In this document: positions 8,248-15,891 of the stretch, in pieces
Numbering within the stretch: the stretch's first letter is position 1
How the letters are laid out: every line of letters begins with the position of its first letter
Assembly: GCA_020161265.1 (NCBI GenBank)
Contig: JAIUOC010000001.1
Span: 186,001-250,000 of the forward strand
Direction: 5' to 3'
Length of the DNA stretch: 64,000 nucleotides
DNA from: Chloroflexota bacterium
Lineage (GTDB): Bacteria; Chloroflexota; Chloroflexia; Chloroflexales; Herpetosiphonaceae
The notes under the pieces: generated by a model
Told to the model about the DNA's origin: nothing
Database searches by the model: none
Seen by the model: the letters and a program-made list of their open reading frames with translations, nothing else
Made by a program: the position numbers and the translations under genes

Positions 8248-9180
8248 TTAGGCCAGAATTGCCTCAATTTGAGCCTGAACATCAGCACTCAATTGAACTT
8301 CGCCGGCTTTGATATTATCGAGCACATGCTCAGGCTTGGTTGCGCCAGTAATGACCGAGCTAATTTGCGGCAAACGCAAAACCCAAGCCAAGGCCAATTG
8401 ACTGGTGGTTAGGCCAAGATCACCAGCAATCGTGGTTAATTGGCGCACCTTATTCAAATTAGTTTCATTGAGCTCGCGATCAAGCCATTTGGTGGTGGCT
8501 CCGCGACTGCCCTCTGGCAAGCCCGCATTGTATTTGCCAGTTAATAAGCCTTGGGCCAAAGGACTCCAAACCGTCAAGCCAAGGCCATGCTGCTCACAGG
8601 TTGGGATAATTGCTGGCTCAATATGGCGGTCAAGCATGTTGTAGCGTGGTTGTTCAACTTGCGGCAAATAGCCATTATATTGTTTGGCGATGCTGACCGC
8701 TTGCTCAATTTGTTCAGCTTCCCAGACGCTGGTTCCCCAATAGAGAATTTTGCCAGCCTGCACCAAATCGCTCATTGCGCGGACAGTTTCTTCGAGTGGC
8801 GTGTTGGCATCGAAACGGTGGCAGAAATAAATATCCAAATAATCGGTGCCAAAATGGCGCAAACTTTTATCAATTGATTCCATAATATGCTTGCGACTTA
8901 GCCCTTGATCATTCACATTGTTGCTCATGGGCCAATAGAGCTTGGAAGAAAGCACCAAATCCGAGCGTTTGTAATCGCGGATCACGCCGCCAACGACTTT
9001 TTCGGCTTCGCCGTAGGCATATGCATCGGCAACATCGATAAAATTGATGCCATTGTCGATTGCTGACCGCAAACATTGGGCGGCTTGATCGCCTTCGACA
9101 CTGCCGCCGTAGGTCAACCATGCGCCGAGTGATACCGCACTTACCCGCATGCCTGCTTTGCCTAGCCGTCGATATTCCAC
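8248..9180 (-). CDS. Aldo/keto reductase (Kv-beta / AKR6-like)
   Basis: A 310-residue NADPH-dependent carbonyl reductase with a TIM-barrel fold. The catalytic tetrad is visible: D49 and Y54 in FIDVADAYAYG, K80 in VLSSKLYW and H121 in IYFCHRFD. The opening EYRRLGKAGMRVSAVSLGAW, the YWGTSVW segment and the final SSVITGATKPEH are typical of the family close to potassium-channel beta subunits. I chose the GTG at 9180 because GAGGAGG lies just upstream and homologues begin at this point. A longer frame to 9318 adds a tail with no ribosome-binding site. It converges on the beta-rich protein gene and is divergent from the PNPOx-like gene. The physiological substrate is unknown. Confidence 0.9.
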   Translation of the reverse strand: MEYRRLGKAGMRVSAVSLGAWLTYGGSVEGDQAAQCLRSAIDNGINFIDVADAYAYGEAEKVVGGVIRDYKRSDLVLSSKLYWPMSNNVNDQGLSRKHIMESIDKSLRHFGTDYLDIYFCHRFDANTPLEETVRAMSDLVQAGKILYWGTSVWEAEQIEQAVSIAKQYNGYLPQVEQPRYNMLDRHIEPAIIPTCEQHGLGLTVWSPLAQGLLTGKYNAGLPEGSRGATTKWLDRELNETNLNKVRQLTTIAGDLGLTTSQLALAWVLRLPQISSVITGATKPEHVLDNIKAGEVQLSADVQAQIEAILA

Positions 9181-9302
9181 AGAAGCCTCCTCAGGAAGAT
9201 ATGCTGAAATTACAATTTGATCATACCACGAATTTGGCATGGCTCTTGGCATAGCTCTTGCCTTGATTATGCAGTGGAAAATCTGTTTTGGAGGATACTG
9301 CA

Positions 9303-9800
9303 ATGCAAGATCAAACAACTACCCAACAAAATATTAGCAAAGTCGCCGAGCAATTGAAAGGCTTTAAATTGGCGATGTTAACCACGGTTGCTAGTGATAA
9401 TTCGTTGCATAGCCGCCCGATGGTGGTGCAACAAAAGGAATTTGATGGCGATTTGTGGTTTATGACTGGGCGTGATAGTGGCAAAATTGCTGAGTTAAGC
9501 CAATCCAAGCAAGTCAATGTAGCCTTTGTTGATGTTGATGATTCGCGCTATGTTTCGCTGAGTGGTACAGGCCAAATTGTTGACGATCGGGCTAAAATCA
9601 AAGAACTTTGGACTCCGTTGGCTAAAGCCTGGTTTAAAGATGAAAACGACCCCAATATTGTTTTGATTAAGGTTGAGCCGCAAATTGTCGAATATTGGGA
9701 TACGCCCAATAGCACGTTTGTCCAAGTGGCTGGTTTTTTGTCGGCGCTGGTTACGGGCGAACGCCCCGAAATTGGGGAGCATGGCAAGGTTAAGCTCTAA
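9303..9800 (+). CDS. Pyridoxamine 5'-phosphate oxidase-like / general stress protein 26 family
   Basis: A 165-residue split-barrel protein of the PNPOx-like flavin-binding superfamily. KLAMLTTVASDNSLHSRPMVVQ, DLWFMTGRDSGK and YVSLSGTGQIVDDRAKIKELW are the expected strand and phosphate-binding segments. Members closest to YdaG/GS26 bind FMN or F420 and are linked to stress, but the reaction is not established for most. The ATG at 9303 follows GGAGG at 9290-9294. It is a single-gene unit, ends in a terminator at 9825 and is divergent from the aldo/keto reductase. Confidence 0.85.
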   Translation: MQDQTTTQQNISKVAEQLKGFKLAMLTTVASDNSLHSRPMVVQQKEFDGDLWFMTGRDSGKIAELSQSKQVNVAFVDVDDSRYVSLSGTGQIVDDRAKIKELWTPLAKAWFKDENDPNIVLIKVEPQIVEYWDTPNSTFVQVAGFLSALVTGERPEIGEHGKVKL

Positions 9801-9824
9801 ATATTAATTTTTGGCTCTAAATTA

Positions 9825-9855
9825 AGGTCAGTTGCTTATTGCAACTGGCCTTTTT
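9825..9855 (+). terminator. Intrinsic terminator after the PNPOx-like gene
   Basis: An 11-bp stem with one mismatch (AGGTCAGTTGC, 9825-9835, with 9841-9851) is followed by a run of T. Confidence 0.85.
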
Positions 9856-9877
9856 AATATTAACTGAACATATGTGC

Positions 9878-9906
9878 TTGACATAGAAATTTTGTTCTGG
9901 TATAGT
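9878..9906 (+). promoter_or_regulatory. Sigma70-type promoter of the 182-residue protein gene
   Basis: TTGACA (9878-9883) and TATAGT (9901-9906) are separated by exactly 17 bases. The start codon is 41 bases downstream of the -10. Confidence 0.85.
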
Positions 9907-9947
9907 CAAAATGGGTTACTGAAGCAACTACGAAATGAGGCATTCTA

Positions 9948-10496
9948 ATGGCAACAATTCTACAAATTCCCTCGCTGCGCGATCAACAAAGCCGTGAAGT
10001 TAAGCGTTTACTGATGAAGCATTTACGCAGCTTTAGCGATACGCTTGAAGTTAATGATGTTGCCCATGTGCCGTTGTATCAACAATTAGCAGTCAATATT
10101 GTCTGGAAAGTGCGCATGCCCCCCTGTTCCAAGCGCAGCATCCGAATTGCCTTTTATTACGATGAGATTGGCAACGATCAACAGCTTTTTATCCCAACCT
10201 GGCAAGCCGACCCCGACCCCGCTAGTCGTTTGAGCGTTACGGCGGCTGAATATTGGTATAGCTATGTGGCCGCTACTAGTAAAGTCTATGTTTTGCCTGT
10301 GGCCCAATTGCGGCCATGGTTTGCTCAACAGAGCCACTATTTAGCAGCTCATGAAGTTATTCAACAACTGCCCGAACAACCAGCCTCGATCCAAGCGATT
10401 GGGCGGTTTGTGCCAACCCAACGGCTCTTACGCGAACTGGATGAACTTGAGATTTGGCCACTTAATCGTTTGCAGCCGAGCAAACGGGTTGCCTAG
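9948..10496 (+). CDS. Conserved-looking protein of unknown function
   Basis: A 182-residue cytoplasmic protein. It has a helical N-terminus and then a mixed alpha/beta core: AVNIVWKVRMPP, SIRIAFYYDE, TAAEYWYSYVAATSKVYVLP and QLRPWF. The pattern of an acidic strand end (YYDE), a YWYSY segment and then a strand leading to LRPWF faintly recalls small restriction-endonuclease-like folds. No complete catalytic triad can be defended, so I do not assign it. Translation starts at ATG 9948, with GAGG at 9936-9939. It is transcribed alone from a near-consensus promoter, so it is probably well expressed. The 3' end overlaps a hairpin (10472-10505) that lacks a T run. Confidence 0.7.
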   Translation: MATILQIPSLRDQQSREVKRLLMKHLRSFSDTLEVNDVAHVPLYQQLAVNIVWKVRMPPCSKRSIRIAFYYDEIGNDQQLFIPTWQADPDPASRLSVTAAEYWYSYVAATSKVYVLPVAQLRPWFAQQSHYLAAHEVIQQLPEQPASIQAIGRFVPTQRLLRELDELEIWPLNRLQPSKRVA

Positions 10497-10518
10497 CTCG
10501 GCTGCAATTGCCCAGAAA

Positions 10519-11634
10519 TTAGCCTAATTTGGCAACTTGATCTTGAATTTGTACGATTGCTGCATCGCGTAAGCCTTGGGCGATTCCACGATCGCCGAGA
10601 TTGCTGGCGACGGCGAAAATGGTACTGGCCCTCAAGACTTCGCTCGCAATAGGCCGCCATGGTAGTGGCTCTGGTTCGGCGTTGTATTGATCAAGCACTT
10701 GGCCAAGCGACCATGGGCCTGGCCATGGGAACGGCCAGCGTGGGCAAATATCATCGCCATCTTCCCACCCAACCAAACTGCCACTATAACCAGCCATTTT
10801 GCGAGTGCTGCCTTGAATTTGCACAATAATTGCTTTGCTGCGGGCGCGACCAAGTGCCGCATTGTGCATGGATTGGCCTAAACCATAGTTGATTAAGCCT
10901 TTGGTTAATGTGCCAAGCTCAAGCAATGGCTGCGATGTTGCAATAGTCGGCTGGCGTTTGGGTGGCCATGGGAATGGCCACCAAGGTGGGCAAATATCAT
11001 CGCCTGGCTCCCACGCAGCAAAGCTACTTGAGCCTTTCAAGGTTGCCAAATGGCTGCGCAATTCGCCGCGAGCCAAGCGCAAATTTTCAGCTTGCAAAGT
11101 TTGGTCGCCATATTGAAAGGCCATGTTGAAGGCATCAAGGCTGCGATGCAGATCGAGCACTACCAAGCCACCAGCCGGAATCCGCTCAATTGGTGTGAAT
11201 AATTGTTCTTTGAGCCGCCACCAAGGACGTGGCCACCACCAAGGACGTGGTTCGTAGTCGTCTTCGGGATTGGGGGTGTAGCTCAGGCTGGTAACGTTAT
11301 CGCTGGCAGTTTGCAAACCAGCAAGGTTAATTTCTAAATCGGCTAGGGCCAAACCATAGACTTTTTGGGCAAACCGCAGATCGCTGGTGACGGCACTCAT
11401 CGCCAACAAGGTCAATGAGCGAAATGCTCGTCGCGCAAATTTGGCGCTAGCGGGAATCTCGCCTGTGGCCGCTGTAATGCTTTCGCTCTGGACAGGCTTG
11501 GTATTGGCTGCTGCCTGATCGAGGGCACTCAATGCCCCAGCGGTTGCTAAGGCAGCTAATCCGCTATTGCGCAAAAATGAGCGGCGTGAGCTTGCTTGGT
11601 TGCCAATATCGTCAAACGAATCGTGAATCCCCAT
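10519..11634 (-). CDS. Tat-exported Pro/Trp-rich protein of unknown function
   Basis: A 371-residue protein with a twin-arginine signal (SSRRSFLRNSGLAALATAGAL), so probably exported folded. The mature part alternates Ala-rich helices (for example RRAFRSLTLLAMSAVTSDLR) with striking Trp/Pro blocks: PRPWWWPRPWWRLKEQL and two copies of a GDDICPxWPFPWP motif, each preceded by an (A/G)WE(P/D) segment. The repeats suggest three related helical units separated by aromatic loops. No family is recognised. The ATG at 11634 is preceded by GGAGGATTTCA; an upstream in-frame start at 11649 lies inside that site. The neighbouring minus-strand gene at 11717 is upstream, only 82 bases away, and could be co-transcribed. 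Confidence 0.75.
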   Translation of the reverse strand: MGIHDSFDDIGNQASSRRSFLRNSGLAALATAGALSALDQAAANTKPVQSESITAATGEIPASAKFARRAFRSLTLLAMSAVTSDLRFAQKVYGLALADLEINLAGLQTASDNVTSLSYTPNPEDDYEPRPWWWPRPWWRLKEQLFTPIERIPAGGLVVLDLHRSLDAFNMAFQYGDQTLQAENLRLARGELRSHLATLKGSSSFAAWEPGDDICPPWWPFPWPPKRQPTIATSQPLLELGTLTKGLINYGLGQSMHNAALGRARSKAIIVQIQGSTRKMAGYSGSLVGWEDGDDICPRWPFPWPGPWSLGQVLDQYNAEPEPLPWRPIASEVLRASTIFAVASNLGDRGIAQGLRDAAIVQIQDQVAKLG

Positions 11635-11716
11635 TGAAATCCTCCGCACGAAAATAACTCTTCGATGCCATTAAGACGCAATGGGGATTGATTGGCTTTC
11701 CTTGAATAAACTAGGT

Positions 11717-12256
11717 TTAGCTGCGATTGAAGAGTCGTTTGATTTTTTGGCCGGCCTTACTCAATTGGGCTTGAATGGCAAAACTTTGTTTAACCGACTG
11801 TGGCAGATGCTCAGTCCAGTAGTGAGTAGTTTTGGCAACGACGGTAATGACGCTTTTGATTTCGCTTTTGAGGCTGAAATCTTGGTGAATTGGCACAAGC
11901 AGCTGTTGGCCAGTAGCCTGAGCCGCGACATGCTCTTGATTGATCGCGCCAGCTAGCCACTGAGCTTGGCCAACAATCGGACATTCGATTGCCAGCCATT
12001 CGGGATTTTCGCCGATATGGGCGCTCAGGCCGCTGACTTCGTAAATGCCGCGACATAACTCAGCATAGACCTGCAGATAGTTGGGATGCTGAGGATTGGC
12101 ATTGATTTGGATTGGGATGCTTGCATCGGCCCCGCGATGGGCTGGCCCACCCTCAAGCGCTAAATCGCAGAATGTTTCCCACATATTGGCCCAATCGACC
12201 TCGCCATCTTCACGATATTTGATTGGCGCGGCAGCCATTGGTTGTTGCTCTGTCAT
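11717..12256 (-). CDS. Conserved hypothetical protein
   Basis: A 179-residue soluble protein. The segment VDWANMWETFCDLALEGGPAHRG is dense in conserved-looking residues (W, C, GG, H, R) and probably forms the active or binding core. A second block, IYEVSGLSAHIGENPEWLAIECP, follows, and the C-terminus is basic and helical. I have an impression of meeting the 'DW.NMW..FC.LALEGGP.HRG' pattern in other bacterial hypotheticals but cannot attach a function. The ATG at 12256 overlaps a GTG start one codon earlier; AAGGA lies about 9 bases upstream. It is divergent from the AMP-binding gene. Confidence 0.7.
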   Translation of the reverse strand: MTEQQPMAAAPIKYREDGEVDWANMWETFCDLALEGGPAHRGADASIPIQINANPQHPNYLQVYAELCRGIYEVSGLSAHIGENPEWLAIECPIVGQAQWLAGAINQEHVAAQATGQQLLVPIHQDFSLKSEIKSVITVVAKTTHYWTEHLPQSVKQSFAIQAQLSKAGQKIKRLFNRS

Positions 12257-12326
12257 CACTCACATTCCTTGCTTGTATGAATCTGTGACTCGCTATTTTA
12301 ACTTAATTCTTCGCCACAGCATCGTT

Positions 12327-12332
12327 TATAAT
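12327..12332 (+). promoter_or_regulatory. Candidate -10 element for the AMP-binding/trpA operon
   Basis: TATAAT stands 46 bases before the start codon at 12379. A poor -35 (TTAATT, 12303-12308) lies 18 bases upstream of it. Confidence 0.4.
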
Positions 12333-12378
12333 GGTGCGGCTGTTCGCTGTGTGCTATCCGTTAAGGAGTATTTGTGCA

Positions 12379-14061
12379 ATGACGCACCCTGAGCTTGATC
12401 CAACGACAATGCAGTTGTTGAATGCTGCCCATACCTACACTGGAATTCCCGCCACGACGGTTCAAACGCCATGGTCTTCATTGGCTGAGCTATTGCAAAC
12501 TCGAGCGGCCAGCGAAGCTCAACGCGAATATTTGGCCTATTTTAATGATCATGCTGGCGAGGAAATCCGTTGGAGCTATGCCGATTTGTTTGAGCGAGCG
12601 GCTCGAATTGCCAATTTGCTTACAACAGTTTATGGAGTGCAGCATGGCGAGCGGGTTGCCACGTTGGCCTATAATCACCCCGACACGGTGGCAATTTATG
12701 CAGCCTGTTGGTTAATTGGGGCCACAATTGCGCCGCAAAATGTTGGCGAAGATGATCAGCGGATTGGCTTTATTTTGGATAATGCTGCGGTTCGGGTGGT
12801 TTTGGCGCGAACCGAATACCTCGAACGGGCCAAGCTTATTTGTAGCCATGCCGCTGGAGTTGCTCATATTGTGGCCTTGGATGCTGATTTTGAGCAGGCG
12901 TTGGCGGCTCAAGCTATAACTTTTCAGTCGGCTCAAGCGCCAAGCCTTGATGATGAAGCGTTGTTGGTCTATACCTCGGGCACAACTGGCGCTCCCAAAG
13001 GCGTGCAACTAAGCCATTATAATTTGCTGGCCGATTGCACCGGGATTATGCGCTGGCATGGGATTGAGTCAACCAGCCGTTTGATGGCGATTTTGCCAAT
13101 TCACCACGTGAATGGCATTGTGGTGACCTTGGTTACGCCATTGTTGGCCAAGGCTTCAGTTGTGCTAAATCGGGCGTTTAGTGCAAGCACATTTTGGCAA
13201 CGCATCGCCAACGAAGGCGTGCAGATTGTTTCGGTTGTGCCAACAATTTTGCAATATTTATGCGAAGGCAAACCAGAACACTGCCAATTTGAACGCAGCC
13301 ACTTGCGCTATTTAATTTGTGGGGCTGGTACGCTGCCCGTGGCCTTAGCCAAACGTTTCTACGATCAATTTGGGGTGCGGGTGCTCCACGGCTATGGACT
13401 CTCCGAAACCACATGCTATTCATGCTTCTTGCCAACTAATCTGAGCGATGCCGAATATCGTCATTGGATGGAAGATTTTGGCTATCCGAGCATTGGCGTG
13501 GCAATTTGGCCAAATGAAATGGCAGTGCATGATCCCCAAGGCCATGCTTTATCCGAAGGCGAGCGCGGCGAGATTGTGATTCGCGGCCATAATGTGATGA
13601 TGGGCTATTTCAATCGACCTGATGCTAACGCCGAAGCCTTTAAGTATGGCTGGTTTCGCTCAGGCGATGAAGGCTTTTATCAATGGGATGCCCAAGGTCG
13701 CCAGTTTTTGTTTATCACCGGTCGCCTCAAAGAACTGATCAATCGTGGTGGGGTAAAATATAGCCCATTTGAGATTGAGGAAGTGCTATTGGCCGTGCCT
13801 GGAGTGCGCACCGCCTTAGCGATCGCCTTTCCTAATAATTGGTATGGCGAGGAAGTGGGTGCGTATATTGTGCCCGAAGATGGCGCACAACTTGATGCAC
13901 AAGCAATTTTGGCCCATTGCCGTGCCCAGATGCCCTTTGCTAAATGCCCAAAAGTCGTGGTATTTGGCACGGAAATTCCGGTTACCGCAACGGGCAAGTA
14001 TCAACGCTTGCGCCTGCAAGAACTCTTTGCCGAATGGAATGACAGCCAGTTTCGTGAGTAG
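12379..14061 (+). CDS. AMP-binding acyl-CoA synthetase-like enzyme (class I adenylate-forming)
   Basis: A 560-residue ATP-dependent ligase that activates a carboxylic acid as acyl-AMP and probably transfers it to CoA. The core motifs are in order: A3 [16 protein letters not shown] near residues 198-213, A5 [10 protein letters not shown]7 WFRSGDEG, A8 [16 protein letters not shown] and the adenylation lysine K540 in [13 protein letters not shown] 12379 has AAGGAG at 12363-12368; an upstream in-frame start at 12331 has none. No carrier protein or other biosynthetic gene is adjacent, so a fatty or aromatic acid:CoA ligase is the plain reading; the substrate is unknown. trpA starts 23 bases downstream, probably in one transcript. 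Confidence 0.88.
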   Translation: MTHPELDPTTMQLLNAAHTYTGIPATTVQTPWSSLAELLQTRAASEAQREYLAYFNDHAGEEIRWSYADLFERAARIANLLTTVYGVQHGERVATLAYNHPDTVAIYAACWLIGATIAPQNVGEDDQRIGFILDNAAVRVVLARTEYLERAKLICSHAAGVAHIVALDADFEQALAAQAITFQSAQAPSLDDEALLVYTSGTTGAPKGVQLSHYNLLADCTGIMRWHGIESTSRLMAILPIHHVNGIVVTLVTPLLAKASVVLNRAFSASTFWQRIANEGVQIVSVVPTILQYLCEGKPEHCQFERSHLRYLICGAGTLPVALAKRFYDQFGVRVLHGYGLSETTCYSCFLPTNLSDAEYRHWMEDFGYPSIGVAIWPNEMAVHDPQGHALSEGERGEIVIRGHNVMMGYFNRPDANAEAFKYGWFRSGDEGFYQWDAQGRQFLFITGRLKELINRGGVKYSPFEIEEVLLAVPGVRTALAIAFPNNWYGEEVGAYIVPEDGAQLDAQAILAHCRAQMPFAKCPKVVVFGTEIPVTATGKYQRLRLQELFAEWNDSQFRE

Positions 14062-14084
14062 TGGCTGCTGTAGTTGAGGACGCT

Positions 14085-14900
14085 ATGAGCCGAATTGCCC
14101 AAACTTTTGAACGCTTAGCCAGCCAAGGTCGGACGGCCCTGATGCCATTTTTGACAATTGGCTACCCTGAGCGTGATTCAGCCCTGAGTTTAGCCCAAGC
14201 CTTGGTTGCTGGCGGCGCGGACATGCTTGAGCTTGGCATGCCCTTTTCTGATCCGTTGGCCGATGGCGCGACGATCCAACGTACCACTGATATTGCCCTT
14301 GCTAATGGGGTTGATATTGGATTTTGTTTGGAGACCGTGCGCCAATTACGAGCGGTTGGCATGAGCATTCCGTTATTGCTGATGGGTTATTTCAACCCCA
14401 TGTTTCAATATGGCGTTGAACGGTTTGTGGCTGAAGCCAAAGCGGCGGGCGCTGATGGTTTTATCGTACCCGATTTACCACCTGAGGAAGCCGACCAATT
14501 TCATGCTGCGGCCAAAGCTCATGAGCTGGATTTGGTGTTCTTGTTGGCTCCAACCTCGACTGATGCCCGCATTGCCAAGATTGCCAGCCTGTCGTCGGGC
14601 TTTATCTACTGTGTGGCATTGCGTGGTGTAACCGGTGCTCGTGCCGCGTTGGCCGACGATTTGGGTGATTTCTTGGCGCGAGTACGCCAATATAGCCAAT
14701 TGCCGCGGGCGGTTGGCTTTGGTATCTCCAAGCCTGAACATGTAGCCTCGGTTGCCAAAATGGCTGAAGGGGCAATTTGCGCCAGTGCCTTGCTCGATTA
14801 CATTGGCCACTTGCCTGCCGAAGAGCGTGCTGCTGGAGCACAACAGTTTGTGCAAAGCTTGCGCGATGCTGCTGATCAGGCCAAGGGCTATCAGCAATAA
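14085..14900 (+). CDS. trpA: Tryptophan synthase alpha subunit
   Basis: A 271-residue TIM-barrel subunit that cleaves indole-3-glycerol phosphate to indole and glyceraldehyde 3-phosphate; indole is then channelled to the beta subunit. The catalytic acids E49 ([10 protein letters not shown]) and D60 (PLADG) fall at the same numbers as in the classical enzyme. The phosphate-binding [10 protein letters not shown] and the loop [11 protein letters not shown] are intact. The ATG at 14085 has GAGGA at 14076-14080. Unusually, trpB is not adjacent; the gene follows an acyl-CoA synthetase-like gene, so the other trp genes must lie elsewhere. Confidence 0.95.
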   Translation: MSRIAQTFERLASQGRTALMPFLTIGYPERDSALSLAQALVAGGADMLELGMPFSDPLADGATIQRTTDIALANGVDIGFCLETVRQLRAVGMSIPLLLMGYFNPMFQYGVERFVAEAKAAGADGFIVPDLPPEEADQFHAAAKAHELDLVFLLAPTSTDARIAKIASLSSGFIYCVALRGVTGARAALADDLGDFLARVRQYSQLPRAVGFGISKPEHVASVAKMAEGAICASALLDYIGHLPAEERAAGAQQFVQSLRDAADQAKGYQQ

Positions 14901-14932
14901 GTTAATTTCCTTGTCCCCCAACTTCTTTAGCA

Positions 14933-15000
14933 TACGCTGGGAGCGGACAGGCTGACGTGTAGCTATCACTATACGTTCGGCCATGTCCGCTCCCAGCGTA
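14933..15000. repeat. Long perfect inverted repeat (17-bp arms)
   Basis: TACGCTGGGAGCGGACA (14933-14949) pairs perfectly with TGTCCGCTCCCAGCGTA (14984-15000) around a 34-base centre. There is no T run after either arm, so it is not a standard terminator. It has the look of a small mobile or structural repeat unit downstream of trpA. Confidence 0.75.
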
Positions 15001-15041
15001 ATTCACGGTTTCATGCTCACTCATTCCTGATTTCTTAGCAA

Positions 15042-15080
15042 ACCCCCGACCTCCAATCCCCAACCCCCGATCCCCAACAA
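15042..15080. repeat. GATCCCCGACCCC-type intergenic repeat, copy 1
   Basis: Short tandem units such as ACCCCCGACCTCCAATCCCC. Related units occur at 39397-39437 and 42522-42596, with degenerate forms (GGGATCAGG) at 31301-31323 and 47325-47404. Confidence 0.65.
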
Positions 15081-15093
15081 TCAATTTTACCTC

Positions 15094-15122
15094 TTGACAA
15101 TTCATTTCTGAACAACTATATT
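15094..15122 (+). promoter_or_regulatory. Promoter of the TetR-family regulator
   Basis: TTGACA (15094-15099) and TATATT (15117-15122) are spaced by 17 bases. The palindromic operator 15127-15141 covers the expected transcription start, which fits autorepression. Confidence 0.85.
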
Positions 15123-15126
15123 ATTA

Positions 15127-15141
15127 TCGAACGTTGTTCGA
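15127..15141. promoter_or_regulatory. TetR operator O1
   Basis: Palindrome TCGAACGTTGTTCGA, with half-sites TCGAAC and GTTCGA separated by 3 bases. It lies over the start point of the regulator's own promoter. Confidence 0.8.
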
Positions 15142-15172
15142 TGAAATTGTGTTACTGGAATGGAAACAACCA

Positions 15173-15781
15173 ATGGGCAGTAAAGAACGCCGCGAACGGA
15201 TCAAACAAGCCACCCGCGAGGGGATTCTCAGTGGTGCACGCCAAATTGCCCAAGCCGAGGGTTGGTCGGGCTTGACCATCCGCAAAGTTGCCGAGTTGAT
15301 CGAATATAGCCCATCGATGGTTTATGAATATTTCGCTAGCAAGGAAGCAATTTTAGAAGCCTTGTTGGAAATTGGCTTTCAACAATTGACCAATGCCATG
15401 CAACAAGCCAGTGCTGCCCATGTTGATCCATATCAGCGCTTGCAGGCCATCGCGCTCGCCTATTGGCACTTTGCCCAAGCCAATCCCGACCTCTATCAAG
15501 TGATGCATGGCATGGATGGGGTGACGGTTAACCCAGAGTTGCGTAACCAAGCGGCTTGGCCAACATGTTTATTGGTTGAGCAAGATTTGCAATCATTGTT
15601 GATCGACGAACAAGTGACTAGCCCAAATTTGCGTGAAGATAGCGAAATTCTTTGGGCTACCTTACATGGAATTGTCAGCCTTGCGCTCAGCCAACGCCTC
15701 AGCCAAGCCGAACAGATCGAAGCCCGCATCCAACGCACAACCCAAGCCTTGTTACAGGGCTTATTAATGACCAATTCGTAA
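15173..15781 (+). CDS. TetR/AcrR family transcriptional regulator
   Basis: A 202-residue repressor. The N-terminal helix-turn-helix spans about residues 10-55: RERIKQATREGILSGARQIA, LTIRKVAELIEYSPSMVYEYF and then SKEAILEALL. The ligand-binding half ends with LWATLHGIVSLAL, the WHG-type C-terminal signature. I chose ATG 15173; a TTG at 15134 lies inside the operator and is unlikely. The promoter and operator upstream suggest autorepression. Two more operators stand between this gene and the SDR gene at 15892, making that gene the likely regulated target. The inducer is unknown, perhaps a small molecule handled by the SDR enzyme. Confidence 0.92.
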   Translation: MGSKERRERIKQATREGILSGARQIAQAEGWSGLTIRKVAELIEYSPSMVYEYFASKEAILEALLEIGFQQLTNAMQQASAAHVDPYQRLQAIALAYWHFAQANPDLYQVMHGMDGVTVNPELRNQAAWPTCLLVEQDLQSLLIDEQVTSPNLREDSEILWATLHGIVSLALSQRLSQAEQIEARIQRTTQALLQGLLMTNS

Positions 15782-15796
15782 TTTTTTTGAGTCTTA

Positions 15797-15811
15797 TCGA
15801 ACTATGTTCGA
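15797..15811. promoter_or_regulatory. TetR operator O2
   Basis: TCGAACTATGTTCGA has the same half-sites and spacing as O1. It lies just before a possible -35 (TTGACT, 15816-15820 region). Confidence 0.78.
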
Positions 15812-15847
15812 TTATTGACTATTGATCTAAATGGAATTTAACCTAAA

Positions 15848-15862
15848 TCGAACAATGTTCGA
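15848..15862. promoter_or_regulatory. TetR operator O3
   Basis: TCGAACAATGTTCGA, 51 bases after O2 start to start. It sits just upstream of an A/T-rich -10-like stretch (TATTAT, 15871-15876) and 30 bases before the SDR start codon. Confidence 0.8.
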
Positions 15863-15891
15863 TTATTGAATATTATACAAGGAGTATAACC

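Noticed and set aside
10472-10505. 9-bp hairpin at the end of the 182-residue gene as a terminator
   Set aside because: Neither strand has a T run after it, and it overlaps the coding end; left as unexplained structure.
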